Positions 27,756 through 37,690 of a DNA stretch of 64,000 nt are shown in pieces. The DNA comes from Bradyrhizobium ontarionense. Its GTDB lineage: Bacteria > Pseudomonadota > Alphaproteobacteria > Rhizobiales > Xanthobacteraceae. Under the pieces are notes generated by a model, which made no database searches, had not been told where the DNA came from, and saw nothing but the letters and a program-made list of their open reading frames with translations. How positions within the stretch are numbered: the stretch's first letter is position 1; each line of letters begins with the position of its first letter. The translations under genes were made by a program, and so were the position numbers. Where the stretch lies: the NCBI RefSeq assembly GCF_021088345.1, contig NZ_CP088156.1:682001-746000 (forward strand). Direction: 5' to 3'.

Positions 27756-29528
27756 ATGCATCGCTACCGGACCCATACCTGCGGCGCGCTCCGCGAGAGC
27801 AACATCGGCGAGACGGTGCGGCTGTCCGGCTGGTGCCACCGCATTCGCGACCATGGCGGCGTGCTGTTCGTCGACCTGCGCGACCATTACGGCCTCACCC
27901 AATGCGTGGTTGATCCGGACTCGCCGGCGTTCAGCCTGGCCGAGAAGCTGCGCTCGGAATGGGTAGTGCGGATGGAGGGCAAGGTGCGCCGCCGCCCTGA
28001 CGGCACCGACAATGCGGACCTGCCGACCGGCCAGATCGAGCTGTACGTCGCTGACATCGAGGTGCTAGGTCCGGCCGGCGAATTGCCGCTGCCGGTGTTC
28101 GGCGAGCAGGACTACCCGGAGGACATCCGGCTGAAATACCGCTTCCTCGATTTGCGCCGCGAGAAGCTGCACACCAACATCATGACCCGCGGCGCGATCA
28201 TCGACTCGATGCGCCGGCGCATGAAGGAGCAGGGCTTCTTCGAATTCCAGACCCCGATCCTGACCGCGTCCTCGCCGGAGGGCGCGCGCGACTTCCTGGT
28301 GCCGTCGCGCATCCATCCCGGCAAGTTCTACGCGCTGCCGCAGGCGCCGCAGCAGTACAAGCAGCTCTTGATGATGTCGGGCTTCGACCGCTACTTCCAG
28401 ATCGCGCCGTGCTTCCGCGACGAGGACCCGCGCGCCGACCGCCTGCCGGGCGAGTTCTATCAGCTCGACGTCGAGATGAGCTTCGTCACCCAGGAGGACG
28501 TGTTCGCGGCGCTGGAGCCGGTTGTCACCGGCGTGTTCGAGGAATTTGCCAAGGGCAAGCCGGTCACCAAGGGCTGGCCGCGGATTCCGTTCGCCGAGGC
28601 GCTACGCAAATACGGCACCGACAAGCCGGACCTGCGCAACCCGATCGAGATGCAGGACGTCTCCGAGCACTTCCGCGGCTCCGGCTTCAAGGTGTTCGCG
28701 CGCATGCTCGAAGATCCCAAGAACCAGGTCTGGGCGATCCCGGCGTCATCCGGCGGCAGCCGCGCGTTCTGCGACCGCATGAACTCGTGGGCGCAGGGCG
28801 AGGGCCAGCCGGGCCTCGGCTACATCATGTGGCGCGAGGGCGGCGAGGGCGCCGGCCCGCTTGCCAACAACATCGGCCCGGAGCGCACCGCTGCGATCAG
28901 GACGCAGCTCGGCACCAAGGAAGGCGATGCCGCCTTCTTCGTCGCGGGCGATCCCGACAAGTTCTGGAAGTTCGCGGGTCTGGCCCGCACCAGGGTCGGC
29001 GAGGAGTTGAACCTGATCGACAAGGATCGGTTTGCGCTGGCTTGGATCGTCGACTTCCCGATGTACGAGTACAACGAGGACGACAAGAAGGTCGACTTCT
29101 CGCACAACCCGTTCTCGATGCCGCAAGGCGGCCTGGAGGCGCTCAAGACGCAGGACCCGCTGACCATCAAGGCGTTCCAGTACGACATCGCCTGCAACGG
29201 CTATGAGATCGCCTCCGGCGGCATCCGCAACCACAAGCCGGACGCGATGGTGAAGGCGTTCGAGATCGCCGGCTATGGCGAGCAGGAAGTGGTCGACCGC
29301 TTCGGCGGCATGTACCGCGCCTTCCAGTACGGCGCGCCGCCGCACGGCGGCATGGCCGCCGGCGTCGACCGCATCGTGATGCTGCTCTGCGGCACCACGA
29401 ACCTGCGCGAGATCTCGCTGTTCCCGATGAACCAGCAGGCCATGGACCTGCTGATGGGCGCACCGTCGGAAGCAAGCACGAAGCAGCTGCGCGAGCTGCA
29501 CATCAAGACCAACCTGCCGAACAAGTAG
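27756..29528 (+). CDS. aspS: Aspartyl-tRNA synthetase
   Basis: 590 aa. This is the bacterial-type class II synthetase: N-terminal OB-fold anticodon domain ([26 protein letters not shown]), the motif 1-2 region ([40 protein letters not shown]), the inserted GAD domain (about residues 290-410) and motif 3 [17 protein letters not shown]. The GAD domain is normal for bacterial AspRS. In organisms that make Asn-tRNA indirectly this enzyme is non-discriminating; the sequence alone does not settle that. Confidence 0.97.
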   Translation: MHRYRTHTCGALRESNIGETVRLSGWCHRIRDHGGVLFVDLRDHYGLTQCVVDPDSPAFSLAEKLRSEWVVRMEGKVRRRPDGTDNADLPTGQIELYVADIEVLGPAGELPLPVFGEQDYPEDIRLKYRFLDLRREKLHTNIMTRGAIIDSMRRRMKEQGFFEFQTPILTASSPEGARDFLVPSRIHPGKFYALPQAPQQYKQLLMMSGFDRYFQIAPCFRDEDPRADRLPGEFYQLDVEMSFVTQEDVFAALEPVVTGVFEEFAKGKPVTKGWPRIPFAEALRKYGTDKPDLRNPIEMQDVSEHFRGSGFKVFARMLEDPKNQVWAIPASSGGSRAFCDRMNSWAQGEGQPGLGYIMWREGGEGAGPLANNIGPERTAAIRTQLGTKEGDAAFFVAGDPDKFWKFAGLARTRVGEELNLIDKDRFALAWIVDFPMYEYNEDDKKVDFSHNPFSMPQGGLEALKTQDPLTIKAFQYDIACNGYEIASGGIRNHKPDAMVKAFEIAGYGEQEVVDRFGGMYRAFQYGAPPHGGMAAGVDRIVMLLCGTTNLREISLFPMNQQAMDLLMGAPSEASTKQLRELHIKTNLPNK

Positions 29529-29881
29529 TTCGGCAGACGCTGTGGAGCAGGGTGGGCAAAGCGGCCGCCGTGAGGCGGCTGTGTGCCCACCGTCCATCGG
29601 TGCGTTACGCGGCGAGACGGGTGGGCACGGCGCCACTGCGATCGCGCGCGAGGCGAGAGTTCTGCAGCGCCTTGGCCCGCCCTACGGGACCGCGCCGCTC
29701 GCAGCTTCCAGCCGCGCCAAACTCGATTGGCAGCGGCCGAGCCGTAACGGCCGCGTTGCGGGACCGCGGTATGTCATCCCTGGACCTCCACCGAGTCGGT
29801 CCGCTGTCGTCACGGTTCCGTCGCCACCACGCCGATTTTGCCTAGTCGACTTCTCCCGCTGGGGCACGGGGAGGAGGAGAC
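29529..29881. other. aspS-rlpA intergenic region
   Basis: 353 nt with no supported gene. It contains the REP-like hairpin described at 29551-29591, a third copy of GGTGGGCA at 29620-29627, and a very strong ribosome binding site (GGAGGAGGAG) just before rlpA. Confidence 0.5.
29551..29591. repeat. REP-like hairpin
   Basis: Outer arms GGTGGGCA (29551-29558) and TGCCCACC (29584-29591) enclose the inner arms GCCGCC/GGCGGC. The motif is of a type I recall as dispersed between Bradyrhizobium genes; copy number was not checked. Confidence 0.6.
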
Positions 29882-30604
29882 ATGGCGTCGACCCGCCATG
29901 GACGGGCATTCGGCCTCGATAACGAGGCCGGCGTGGCCCGGCCGCACCCGCGCGTTGATCACGCAGCGTCTGCTGCTGCGCTCGTCCGCTGGATCATCGT
30001 CGCGCTGTCGGCCGCGTCGCTCGCGGCCTGCGCGCGGTCGCCGGAGGTGTCCGCCCGACCTGATGCAGGCACGCCGGGCAATCAGGCCGCGCTCACACAG
30101 CAGGCTCCATCGCCGCCCACGCTTCAAGCGAGCCCGTCGCCTCAGGCCACGGTTGCGCCTGCGCCACCTCCCAAGCCCCGCCGGCCGCATTACGTGCCGC
30201 GCGGCGTCGCCAGCTACTACACGGCGCCGCAGCCGACCGCGAACGGCGAGGTGTTCGACACCACCGCCATGACCGCCGCGCATCGCAGCCTGCCGTTCGG
30301 CACGCGGCTGCGCGTCACGCGGCTGGACAACGGGCAGTCGGTGACGGTGCGGATCAACGATCGCGGCCCCTATATCGACGGTCGCGTGGTCGACCTGTCC
30401 TATGCCGCGGCCGCCAAGCTTGGCATGGTGGAGACGGGCCTCGCCGACGTCCGGCTCAGCGTGGTGCATTGGCCGAAGCCGCGACCGCACAAGCCGCCGG
30501 CGCAGCAGGCCGCGCCCGCCAATGCCCGGCCATTGCCACGCCCCGCGCCGACGCGGCTGACGCTGCTGCGGTTGCCAAACGGGACGGCTCAGATCAGTCG
30601 CTGA
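29882..30604 (+). CDS. rlpA: RlpA-like septal ring lipoprotein
   Basis: 240 aa. A lipobox LAAC is near residue 50 (VALSAASLAAC), after an unusually long N-terminal stretch, so the true start may lie inside; only weak alternatives exist. A Pro/Ala linker is followed by the double-psi beta-barrel domain at about residues 100-190: GVASYYTAPQPTANGEVFD, TAAHRSLPFGTRLRVTRLDNG, VTVRINDRGPYIDGRVVDLS. RlpA proteins are lytic transglycosylases or peptidoglycan binders. No SPOR domain is present; the tail is Pro/Ala-rich. Confidence 0.85.
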   Translation: MASTRHGRAFGLDNEAGVARPHPRVDHAASAAALVRWIIVALSAASLAACARSPEVSARPDAGTPGNQAALTQQAPSPPTLQASPSPQATVAPAPPPKPRRPHYVPRGVASYYTAPQPTANGEVFDTTAMTAAHRSLPFGTRLRVTRLDNGQSVTVRINDRGPYIDGRVVDLSYAAAAKLGMVETGLADVRLSVVHWPKPRPHKPPAQQAAPANARPLPRPAPTRLTLLRLPNGTAQISR

Positions 30605-31095
30605 TATCGTCAGGCGGATTGTTCCGCACACTCCGCTGCCGTCTTGCGCCGAGCCATGGCGCGCGCCCGGCCGCCTCCCGCAATGCCGGGCATCGCTTGC
30701 CGGCGATGTCTCTCCAGCGCAAGGTGACCCGGCCGTCCTGGGTCCCATGCATTCTATCTTCTCGCGTCAGCGCTGGTTAAGGCTGCACGTATCTTCATCC
30801 CGGGACCTGCGAGCACGACCGGGCGCATCAGAGCATCGCAGCAATTCCTCACTCGGCATCCAGGCTGGCTGCCCAACAAGCCGGCAACTGCTTGATTCCG
30901 AGTACTAATCGATGAAGGGTTGTTAGTCCGGGGTTTTTCAAGGACGAAGCTCGAACCAGCGCACAACGTTGGGAGAAGCAAATTTATCGAGATACCGCGC
31001 GGATTAATAGCGGTGTCAGGCAACCTATCCTTAATAGGACCCTGTCTGAATGATGGAGTGAATAGCCAACCAATCAGAAGAAGACGGATAATCAA
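30605..31095. other. Gap before the orphan binding-protein gene
   Basis: 491 nt without a convincing gene. The last 150 nt are richer in A and T than the surroundings and include a small inverted repeat CCTAT/ATAGG at 31024-31038, so the promoter of the next gene probably lies there. No terminator with a T run was seen after rlpA. Confidence 0.4.
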
Positions 31096-32652
31096 ATGAC
31101 CGTTCGCTGGTGTGTGCTCCTTCTCGGAACCTGCGTCTTTGTCCCTACGGCCTCCGCTCTCCCCATTTCCCCCGATGTCGTTCGTGATCTCGCTTCCCGC
31201 GTCGGCCCGGTCGTCGGTCAGGCCGCGACCTGCCCGACCATTGCGCAGGGGCGCGTCCAGACCATCATCGACCAGTTCGGCGAGGTGATCCGGCAGGCCG
31301 CTTCGAACAACGGCGAGCGCGATCCGCTCATCCGCAGCTTCAACAGCTACATCGCCGAGGGGCGCGGCCGGATCGCGTCCTCACAGGTGAACTGTCAGAC
31401 CGCAGAACGCCAATTGGCAGAGCTCGAGCGGTCGCTGACTCAGCAGCAGCCATCGGCACCCACGCTGTCGTTCGCGCTGGGGCCCTCGACCGCGGCGGCG
31501 GCGACGCAGCCCACGGCCAACCTTCCGCCCGCCCTTCCGCACGGCGTCAGCGACACCGAGATCCGTTTCGGCACCGTCATCCCGTTTTCGGGCGTCCGCA
31601 AGGAGCCCGCGCGCCAGATGAAGCTCGGCATCGAGACGGCGTTCAACCGCGCCAACGACGCCGGTGGGATCAACGGCCGCATGCTGCGACTGATTGCGGC
31701 CGACGATGGCTATGATCCGACGCGGACGCTTGCCGCAGTGACGCAGCTCTACGAGAAGGATCAGGTGTTCGGCTTCATCGGCAACATGGGCACGGCCAAC
31801 AACGCGGTGGCGATCCCTTATGCGCTGGAGCGCCGCGCGCTGTTCTTTGCGCCCTATAGCGGCTCGGCCGTCGTTCGCCGCGATCCGCCCGACCGTTACG
31901 TCTTCAACTATCGTGCGAGCTACGCGGAAGAGACCGCTGCAATCGTGCGCTATCTGATGAAAGTGAAGCGGATCCCGGCGAAACAGATCGCTGTTTTCGC
32001 GCAGAACGATGCCTATGGCGACGATGGCGCCAACGGCGTCGCCAAGGCGTTCCGCGCGCTCGGCATCAACGATCCGATCATCCGCTACGGTTTCCCCCGC
32101 GGCACGCTGGATGTCGATGAGGCCGTCGGCAAACTGAAGGCGCAAACCAAGCCCGCGATCAAGGCCGTGATCATGATCGCGACCGACCGCGCGGCCGCGA
32201 AATTCATCGAAAAGACCCACGACGCGGTTCCGGGATTGGTCTACGCCAACATCTCGGCCGTCGGATCCACATCGCTGGCCGCCGAGCTGAAGCTGCTCGG
32301 CGCGAAATACACCAATGGCGTCATTGTCACGCAGGGCGTTCCATCGGTCGCGGGCTATTCGAGCCTCGTGCTCGACTACAAGAATGCGCTGGCCAAATAC
32401 TTCCCCGGCGAAGCGCCGGACTACACCTCACTCGAGGGCTTCATCTCAGCGAGCATCCTGATCCAGGCGCTGAAGCAGGCCACGCCGCTCGACACCGAGC
32501 GGCTGGTCGACACGCTGGAATCGATGCAGAGCATCGATCTCGGCCTCGGCAGTGCGCTCGCCTTTGGACGCGCCGAGCACCAGGCCTCGCACAAGATCTG
32601 GGGCACCGCGCTCGACGAGACCGGCACCTACCAGGCGATCGAGCTGGAATGA
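31096..32652 (+). CDS. Periplasmic binding protein of the branched-chain amino acid type, with N-terminal extension
   Basis: 518 aa. A signal peptide (VRWCVLLLGTCVFVPTASA) is followed by a helical region of about 100 residues with two Cys (ATCPTIAQGRVQTIIDQFGEV; VNCQTAERQLAELERSL). From about residue 155 there is a type I periplasmic binding domain: IRFGTVIPFSGVRKEPARQMKLGIETAF, NRANDAGGINGRMLRLIAADD. The family usually feeds ABC importers (LivJ, UrtA type), but no permease or ATPase gene is nearby. It may serve a distant transporter or a sensor. The helical N-terminal extension is not part of the usual fold. Confidence 0.85.
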   Translation: MTVRWCVLLLGTCVFVPTASALPISPDVVRDLASRVGPVVGQAATCPTIAQGRVQTIIDQFGEVIRQAASNNGERDPLIRSFNSYIAEGRGRIASSQVNCQTAERQLAELERSLTQQQPSAPTLSFALGPSTAAAATQPTANLPPALPHGVSDTEIRFGTVIPFSGVRKEPARQMKLGIETAFNRANDAGGINGRMLRLIAADDGYDPTRTLAAVTQLYEKDQVFGFIGNMGTANNAVAIPYALERRALFFAPYSGSAVVRRDPPDRYVFNYRASYAEETAAIVRYLMKVKRIPAKQIAVFAQNDAYGDDGANGVAKAFRALGINDPIIRYGFPRGTLDVDEAVGKLKAQTKPAIKAVIMIATDRAAAKFIEKTHDAVPGLVYANISAVGSTSLAAELKLLGAKYTNGVIVTQGVPSVAGYSSLVLDYKNALAKYFPGEAPDYTSLEGFISASILIQALKQATPLDTERLVDTLESMQSIDLGLGSALAFGRAEHQASHKIWGTALDETGTYQAIELE

Positions 32653-32775
32653 TGCAAGAAGGTGCGAGCTCGGCGAGACACAGCTGAGCTTGCCGTCCGG
32701 GCCGCGCCGCAGAACAGCGGCCGGCTTCGAGCCATGGTGAGGCGGAACCGTTCGCCCCATTTTGGGTTGAGCTAG

Positions 32776-33042
32776 ATGCGCAACAACCCCTGGGTGATGG
32801 CAATGTCTGTCCGGACACAGATTTCGGTGATGGTCTTCATGATGGTTCAGGCCATCCTGTTCGGTGTGGGAATCCTGACCATTCTCCTCACGCCGCTGAG
32901 CGGGCACGCGATGATCGCGATGCCCGTCATGATCGCCGTGAGCATGGCGGCGGCAGCCGTTCTCTCGTGGCAGATCGCGCCGCGGCTGCGCGCGAGGTAC
33001 TGGCGTGGACGTGGAATTGATCACGACATGATCTCGGGCTGA
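32776..33042 (+). CDS. Small two-helix membrane protein
   Basis: 88 aa. Two hydrophobic helices (VMVFMMVQAILFGVGILTIL, and AMIAMPVMIAVSMAAAAVLS) are joined by a short loop, followed by an Arg-rich tail (RLRARYWRGRG). Both the N- and C-terminus are probably cytoplasmic. I know of similar short proteins of unknown role. The ribosome binding site is weak. Confidence 0.65.
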   Translation: MRNNPWVMAMSVRTQISVMVFMMVQAILFGVGILTILLTPLSGHAMIAMPVMIAVSMAAAAVLSWQIAPRLRARYWRGRGIDHDMISG

Positions 33043-33305
33043 CACCAGAGAGCAGCACCGCGAAGCAACCCAGAGAAACGAGCCTGAATTGCTGCGCCAC
33101 GGCGGCTTCTGGCAGTCATGAACGCGCGGCGGCTTGGCCGCCGGCGCGACGTTCAACCGTTGACGTTGGCGGATTGCGCTCACTCCGCATCTGAAGAACC
33201 GCGCCCTGTTGTCATCTGCTCGGCGGTGCAGCATCGAAACAGGCGGTGTCGTTCGAACCAACGCTGAGCCGCACGGTTAGACAGCCTTCTCTTGGAGGAT
33301 GAACC

Positions 33306-33752
33306 ATGCGCGTTCCAGCAGCAGCGACCGTCCTATTCCTATCCTCTTGTCTCCTCTCGGCAGGAGCATCAGCCCAGCAGGCCGAGAGCCCGTCGGGAAC
33401 CAGACAAACCCAGGCGGTCCCCGTGCAGCCCGAACGCACACCCCAGCAGTCCGACCAGGTTCGTGAGCGCGAGCGCCAGAGTGCCGAAGATACGCGGGTG
33501 AACCGTGATTGGACCGCGCAACAGCGCGACGACGATCGCATGGGCATGGATCGCATGCGCGAGCACCGCATGGGCCGCATGATGGATCAGGACATGGACC
33601 ATCGCACCACGGGCCGAAACGCGCGAACGCAACGTGATGATGACGACATGGATCGTCGTGCGCGGAGCTCCGACGGGGAGCGGCCCTATCGTCGCGTCAA
33701 GGTCTGCTACGAATACGAGAACGGCGACGAGTTCTGCCGCTATCGCGACTAG
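33306..33752 (+). CDS. Secreted Asp/Arg/Met-rich protein
   Basis: 148 aa with a strong GGAGGA 7 nt upstream. A signal peptide (residues 1-24) is followed by a Gln/Pro linker, then a charged low-complexity region with repeated Asp, Arg and Met (DDDRMGMDRMREHRMGRMMD), ending with RRVKVCYEYENGDEFCRYRD, which has two Cys that could form a disulfide. A metal- or acid-stress role is possible but unsupported. Confidence 0.7.
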   Translation: MRVPAAATVLFLSSCLLSAGASAQQAESPSGTRQTQAVPVQPERTPQQSDQVRERERQSAEDTRVNRDWTAQQRDDDRMGMDRMREHRMGRMMDQDMDHRTTGRNARTQRDDDDMDRRARSSDGERPYRRVKVCYEYENGDEFCRYRD

Positions 33753-33872
33753 CCCCCGTCCAGCAGGGGCGGTCGCAAAGACGCATCGGCTCGTGCGCGC
33801 CGGCAGCAACGCCGGCACGCCGCGGCTGCGCGGGTATGGAACGTGGCGGCTTGGCGCCGGACGATCTGAGCG

Positions 33873-34499
33873 TCAGCTCGTGCGACGCGCCAGCAACAGC
33901 GCCCCGCCGAGCCCGCACATCACCGCGCCGGACGCCTGCCGCAGCCGCGTGACGAGGCTTGGCCGCCGGACCAGGCGATGGCGTGCCTTGGCGGCCCAGA
34001 ACGTCACCACCAGGTCGACGCTGGTGTTGAGCGCCACCGAGATCAGCCCGAGCACGATGAACTGCGCGGCAACGCGGCCTGCGGGATCGACGAATTGCGG
34101 GATGAAGGCGAGGAAGAACGCTGCCGTCTTCGGGTTGAGTGCCTCGACGATGATGCCCTCGCGGAATGCGCGCCGGCTGCCGGTCGTCGTCACCTCGGTC
34201 GGCGTAGCGACGCGCGCCTCGCGCCACGTCTTGACGCCGAGCCAGATCAGGTAGGCCGCGCCCGCGATCTTCAGCGCCGTGAAGCCTTGCGCGCTCGCCA
34301 GAACCAGCGCCGACAGGCCGAGCGCGCCGGCGAACACGTGCACGAGGCCGCCGAGCCCGAGGCCGACGCTGGAGGCCAGGCCTTCCGTGCGACCACCGGC
34401 CAGCGTCCTTGCCACGATGTAGAAGATGCCGGGGCCGGGCGTCAGCGCGACCACCAGTGCGGCCGCGAGATAGAGGAGGAAGGTCTGGAGCTCGGGCAT
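33873..34499 (-). CDS. LysE family amino acid exporter
   Basis: 208 aa from the ATG at 34499. The RhtB/LysE signature is seen at the N-terminus (LTPGPGIFYIVARTLAGGRTEGLASSVGL), and about six membrane helices are present. The second half has the typical FREGIIVEALNPKTAAFFLAF. The exported substrate is not known. It diverges from the GNAT gene. Confidence 0.88.
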   Translation of the reverse strand: MPELQTFLLYLAAALVVALTPGPGIFYIVARTLAGGRTEGLASSVGLGLGGLVHVFAGALGLSALVLASAQGFTALKIAGAAYLIWLGVKTWREARVATPTEVTTTGSRRAFREGIIVEALNPKTAAFFLAFIPQFVDPAGRVAAQFIVLGLISVALNTSVDLVVTFWAAKARHRLVRRPSLVTRLRQASGAVMCGLGGALLLARRTS

Positions 34500-34671
34500 C
34501 GCGTTCTTGTCGGGGAGAGGGCCATATCTTGTACGGCAACCCGTGGGGGAAGCAAAGCCGCGCCTGCGGGCTTGGCGACCGACGGCGGTCACGGTCAACG
34601 GAGACTGCCCGATCGTTGCAGACGCTTGTATGATGATTGCGTACGATGATGGATGAGCCGCGCGGCCCCCC

Positions 34672-35133
34672 ATGTTGACGATCTCACTGGAAGACCCGGC
34701 CTCGGCAAATGCGGGAGCCCTGATGGCGGAGCTGTCGGCGACGCTTGCGCGCATCACCGGCGACAGCGGCCGGTCGTCCTTCGACCCGGACGATGTGCGC
34801 GGACCGCAGGCGTGCTTCGTCGTCGCGAGCGATGCGTGCGGGCAGGCCGTCGGCTGCGGCGCGTTGCGACCGCTGGATGCGGATATCGCCGAGTTGAAGC
34901 GGATGTATGCGCGCCCAGGCACGCGCGGCGTCGGCGCAGCGATCCTCTCACATCTCGAAATCGCGGCCGCCGGTTTCGGCTACCGTGCCCTCCGGCTGGA
35001 GACCCGGCTGGTGAACCAGCGTGCAGTCAGGTTCTACGAGCGGCACGGCTACCGCCGCATCCCGAACTTCGGCAAATATGTCGGCAGGCCGGAAGCCGTG
35101 TGCTTCGAGAAGCGGCTGTCACGCGCAGGCTAG
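34672..35133 (+). CDS. GNAT acetyltransferase
   Basis: 153 aa. The central strands (QAVGCGALRPLDADIAELKR), the acetyl-CoA loop (RPGTRGVGAAILSHLE) and the C-terminal motif NQRAVRFYERHGYRRIPNFG are clear. The substrate is unknown; the set resembles small-molecule or antibiotic-type acetyltransferases. No strong ribosome binding site was found. Confidence 0.85.
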   Translation: MLTISLEDPASANAGALMAELSATLARITGDSGRSSFDPDDVRGPQACFVVASDACGQAVGCGALRPLDADIAELKRMYARPGTRGVGAAILSHLEIAAAGFGYRALRLETRLVNQRAVRFYERHGYRRIPNFGKYVGRPEAVCFEKRLSRAG

Positions 35134-35201
35134 CAGCCCTTCTGCCGCAGATGCTGGATGCAGGTGCAGGTCGCCGAAGAGGGGGATTTGACGTCGTCGT
35201 A

Positions 35202-35364
35202 CGGAAAGCTCGACAGTCGTCGGACCGTTGGTCGCGCAGCGCGGAAACAGGCAGTCGTTGTCGGCGATCGTGACCGGACCGGTCACGCCGGACCCGAGGC
35301 TCGGTTTGTAGCTGTAGGACACCTCGCCAAGGATGAGCGACAAGGATGAGCGAGATGTTGGCAT
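35202..35364 (-). pseudogene. Possible C-terminal remnant of a TadE/TadG-like pilus protein
   Basis: The minus-strand reading GEVSYSYKPSLGSGVTG, then PVTIADNDCLFPR, is like the C-terminal beta region of rhizobial TadE/TadG-type pseudopilins, which ends ...Y.Y.P..G......L......RPR. The N-terminal helix is missing, and the frame continues past the match without a normal end. I read it as a decayed fragment between the GNAT gene and the hydroxylase gene. Confidence 0.3.
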
Positions 35365-35381
35365 TGATCGGGCTCGTGGTC

Positions 35382-35945
35382 TCAGGCGTTTCGTGTCCGT
35401 CCGGGCGCCAGGGCCGTGCCAAGAACGTAATCCCAGACACCCGTGACGACGCCGAAATTGCCGGGCATCGGGCCGCGATGGTGTCGGACATGGCGGAGCC
35501 GACAGCTCCGCAGCCAGGACTGCAGCGGGGACTGTCCGGCCAATGGCCAGTGATGCACAGCATCGTGGACCAGCAGATACAACACGTAACCCACCAGCAG
35601 GCCGCTCGTCGTTCCGCTTGCCGTCTGGAGGTCGGCAAGGCCGGCGACGAGCGCGAAAAATGACAAGAAAATGACGGCGCTCACCCAGATCGGCGCGCCG
35701 ATGAGATCACTGGGGCGCGCGTGGTGCAGTCCGTGGAGCTGCTTGAGGATGGCGACCTCATGATACAGGAACCGGTGCACCAGATATTCGGCGAGCGTCC
35801 ACAGCATGGCCCCGCCGAGCGCCGCCAGCAGCCAACGCTGGTGCAAGGTGAAGCCGCTGCTCGCGAGATCGAACAGCAGAAGCGCGACGACGACGATCGG
35901 GTAGATGAAAAGCTCGGCGTAGTAACTGATCTTGCTGTGATTCAC
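35382..35945 (-). CDS. Fatty acid hydroxylase / sterol desaturase family membrane protein
   Basis: 187 aa. It has four or five membrane helices and the histidine clusters that bind the di-iron centre: HRFLYH (His57, His62), HGLHH (His71, 74, 75), HDAVHH (His127, 131, 132) and HVRHH (His152, 155, 156). These place it in the fatty acid hydroxylase superfamily; a lipid or carotenoid substrate is likely, but which one is unknown. It stands alone at the edge of the gene-poor island. Confidence 0.88.
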   Translation of the reverse strand: MNHSKISYYAELFIYPIVVVALLLFDLASSGFTLHQRWLLAALGGAMLWTLAEYLVHRFLYHEVAILKQLHGLHHARPSDLIGAPIWVSAVIFLSFFALVAGLADLQTASGTTSGLLVGYVLYLLVHDAVHHWPLAGQSPLQSWLRSCRLRHVRHHRGPMPGNFGVVTGVWDYVLGTALAPGRTRNA

Positions 35946-36422
35946 GTCGTGTCCGTACGGAGATATGAAGGACGATATGGGGAGCGCGCGCCCTGGGGAA
36001 GGTCGACCACGCGATCAGCCGTCGCCCGAATCAGCGTCCCTTGGAGAGGTCGTCACAGGTATGGGGTAGCGCAGATATACGGCAGCTGCGTGAATGCGTG
36101 AGGGCGGGCATCGAACCGGGCTTGCTTCGATAGTCTGGCGTCAGCGCGACGCCATCGCAGGCCACGCACATCCTACGGGTCGAACGACGACCGGCCGCCG
36201 AAGGCGATTGCGTCGAGATGATCAGCAAGGGTGATGTAGATCTTCAGCCGAACGTGGCCATCCGCTGGACTTTCGGTTGTCAGGACGCGAAGCTTGTCGC
36301 CGTCCAAGTGGGAGGCGAAATAGCCTGAAGCGCGAGCCGGATCGTGCTTCGCCAGCAACAGGCGTTATTGTCCAAAAGACTCGACGACAAGTGTGCCCCC
36401 AGCGACATCATGTGGTGATGGC

Positions 36423-36440
36423 TCCCCGCTTTGGCGGGGA
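36423..36440. repeat. REP-like hairpin
   Basis: TCCCCGC/GCGGGGA arms of 7 bp around a 4-nt loop, in the sequence gatggCTCCCCGC...GCGGGGAtgacg. This is a common palindromic element type in the genus, from memory. Confidence 0.5.
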
Positions 36441-36521
36441 TGACGACTGAGTATTTGGCTGACAGCCACGATCTCATGATCAGCACACGTCGACGAAGCG
36501 ACGGCCTCACCCCCCGCTGTC

Positions 36522-36574
36522 GTCCCGGGCAAGCCGGAACGGCGCGTAGCGCCGTGCGGGCGCCGACCCGGGAC
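36522..36574. repeat. REP-like hairpin with inner stem
   Basis: GTCCCGGG (36522-36529) pairs with CCCGGGAC (36567-36574); between them the inner stem GGCGC/GCGCC lies at 36541-36553. Confidence 0.55.
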
Positions 36575-37214
36575 CCATACCCCCAGGGAGATGCGGTGAC
36601 ACGAGATCGGAGCCACGCGCGTGCCGCCACACAACATCCTGTGGCTATGGATCCCTTGGGCTCACGACACAAGTGCAACACCTGCTAGGGTGTTGTGGGC
36701 TGCAGCCCCGGCGTCCGAGTCCAGCGGGTTGCCGCATGCGTATTCGATCATGAGCACCACCACTGAGAAAGCTGGATTGCATCCGCGAGCGCACTCGTGG
36801 ACTGGCATCTAACCGCTTGAGGTTGATCTCTACAATCGCGCGCGATCACGCGTCTGCCCGACGGGCAATTCCCGCATCCCGTTCATGCGCAAACTGCCCG
36901 TCGTGCCACTCTGTCGCAGTGTTTGCGCTTGCACCGTCGGGCAAATCACCCGCACATTTCCGGCCATCCCGCCTCGATGAAGAGGGACGGTTCGCGGTCG
37001 TCACGAGACGTGAGGTGGGGAGGCGGTGGCTGCAGTCTGTCGCAGCGCGCGCAAGCGCGCGGACGAAAGGCAGGGTGCAGACGGTCAAGTCGTGTGGTCC
37101 TGACACCCCGATGCTGGTGTCAAGTTCGCGCCGATGCCTTGCGGCATCGCGCGGATGACGGGGGCAAACAAGCCCGGTTCCCGGGGAGAGCGCGAAGCAG
37201 CCGAAAAGCCCATC

Positions 37215-37320
37215 GCGCAGGGAATGCCGGATGACCGGCTGAACCTGTGGTACCTGCCGCCTGCATTCTTTGTTCGCAGGCGGGCCATGGGTTGCGGCCA
37301 GCACCCGGCATTCCCTGCGC
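37215..37320. repeat. 16-nt inverted repeat
   Basis: GCGCAGGGAATGCCGG at 37215-37230 is the exact reverse complement of 37305-37320. It is part of the larger dispersed-repeat-like stretch. Confidence 0.7.
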
Positions 37321-37506
37321 CCTCTTCGAATTTCCGAGGGCCGAACGACCTGCAGAACCCCGGGCGATCGCGCCGCGGGATCGCGGTTGCGCGGGGTGAG
37401 TTCATGCGCGAGGTGAATGAACGACGCGAGGAGAGCGGACGCTCATGGGATGAGCGTTGTCCTCGCCGTCGGCGTCGATGTCAGCCCCGCGCACAAATCC
37501 ATCCAA

Positions 37507-37690
37507 CGTCATTCCGGGGCGCGCGCAGCGCGAGCCCGGAATCCATAACCACGACTTTGCGTGGGAAAGAAGATGCCTGCACGTACGACCTCCCTTCACC
37601 AACCGGCGTCCGGGAGTATGGATTCCGGGCTCGCGCTTCCGCCTTCGCTCTTCGAGCTACGGCGGACAAGTCGCGCGCCCCGGAATGACG
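37507..37690. repeat. Nested REP pair with long perfect arms
   Basis: A 19-nt arm at 37507-37525 (start CGTCATTCCGG) is the exact reverse complement of 37672-37690. Inside it a 20-nt arm at 37528-37547 matches 37617-37636. The unit is therefore two palindromic elements in opposite orientation, 41 and 74 bp, separated by 69 bp. Confidence 0.9.

Noticed and set aside
36107..36143. TCGAACCGGG, which resembles a tRNA T-loop on the minus strand
   Set aside because: The flanking bases do not form a 5-bp T stem and no acceptor or anticodon arm can be drawn.
36173..36358. Minus-strand frame of 61 aa in the repeat island, with a fairly protein-like reading
   Set aside because: It has no ribosome binding site and lies in a stretch otherwise without genes; I could not link it to a family. 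It may be a decayed gene end.
36817..37405. Several open frames of 60-150 aa on both strands
   Set aside because: Their readings are Arg/Pro/Ser-rich, overlap on both strands and resemble dispersed-repeat frames often wrongly annotated in this group.
36423..37690. A CRISPR array in the repeat island
   Set aside because: The repeats are palindromic units in opposite orientations and irregular spacing, without similar-length spacers, and no cas genes are nearby.
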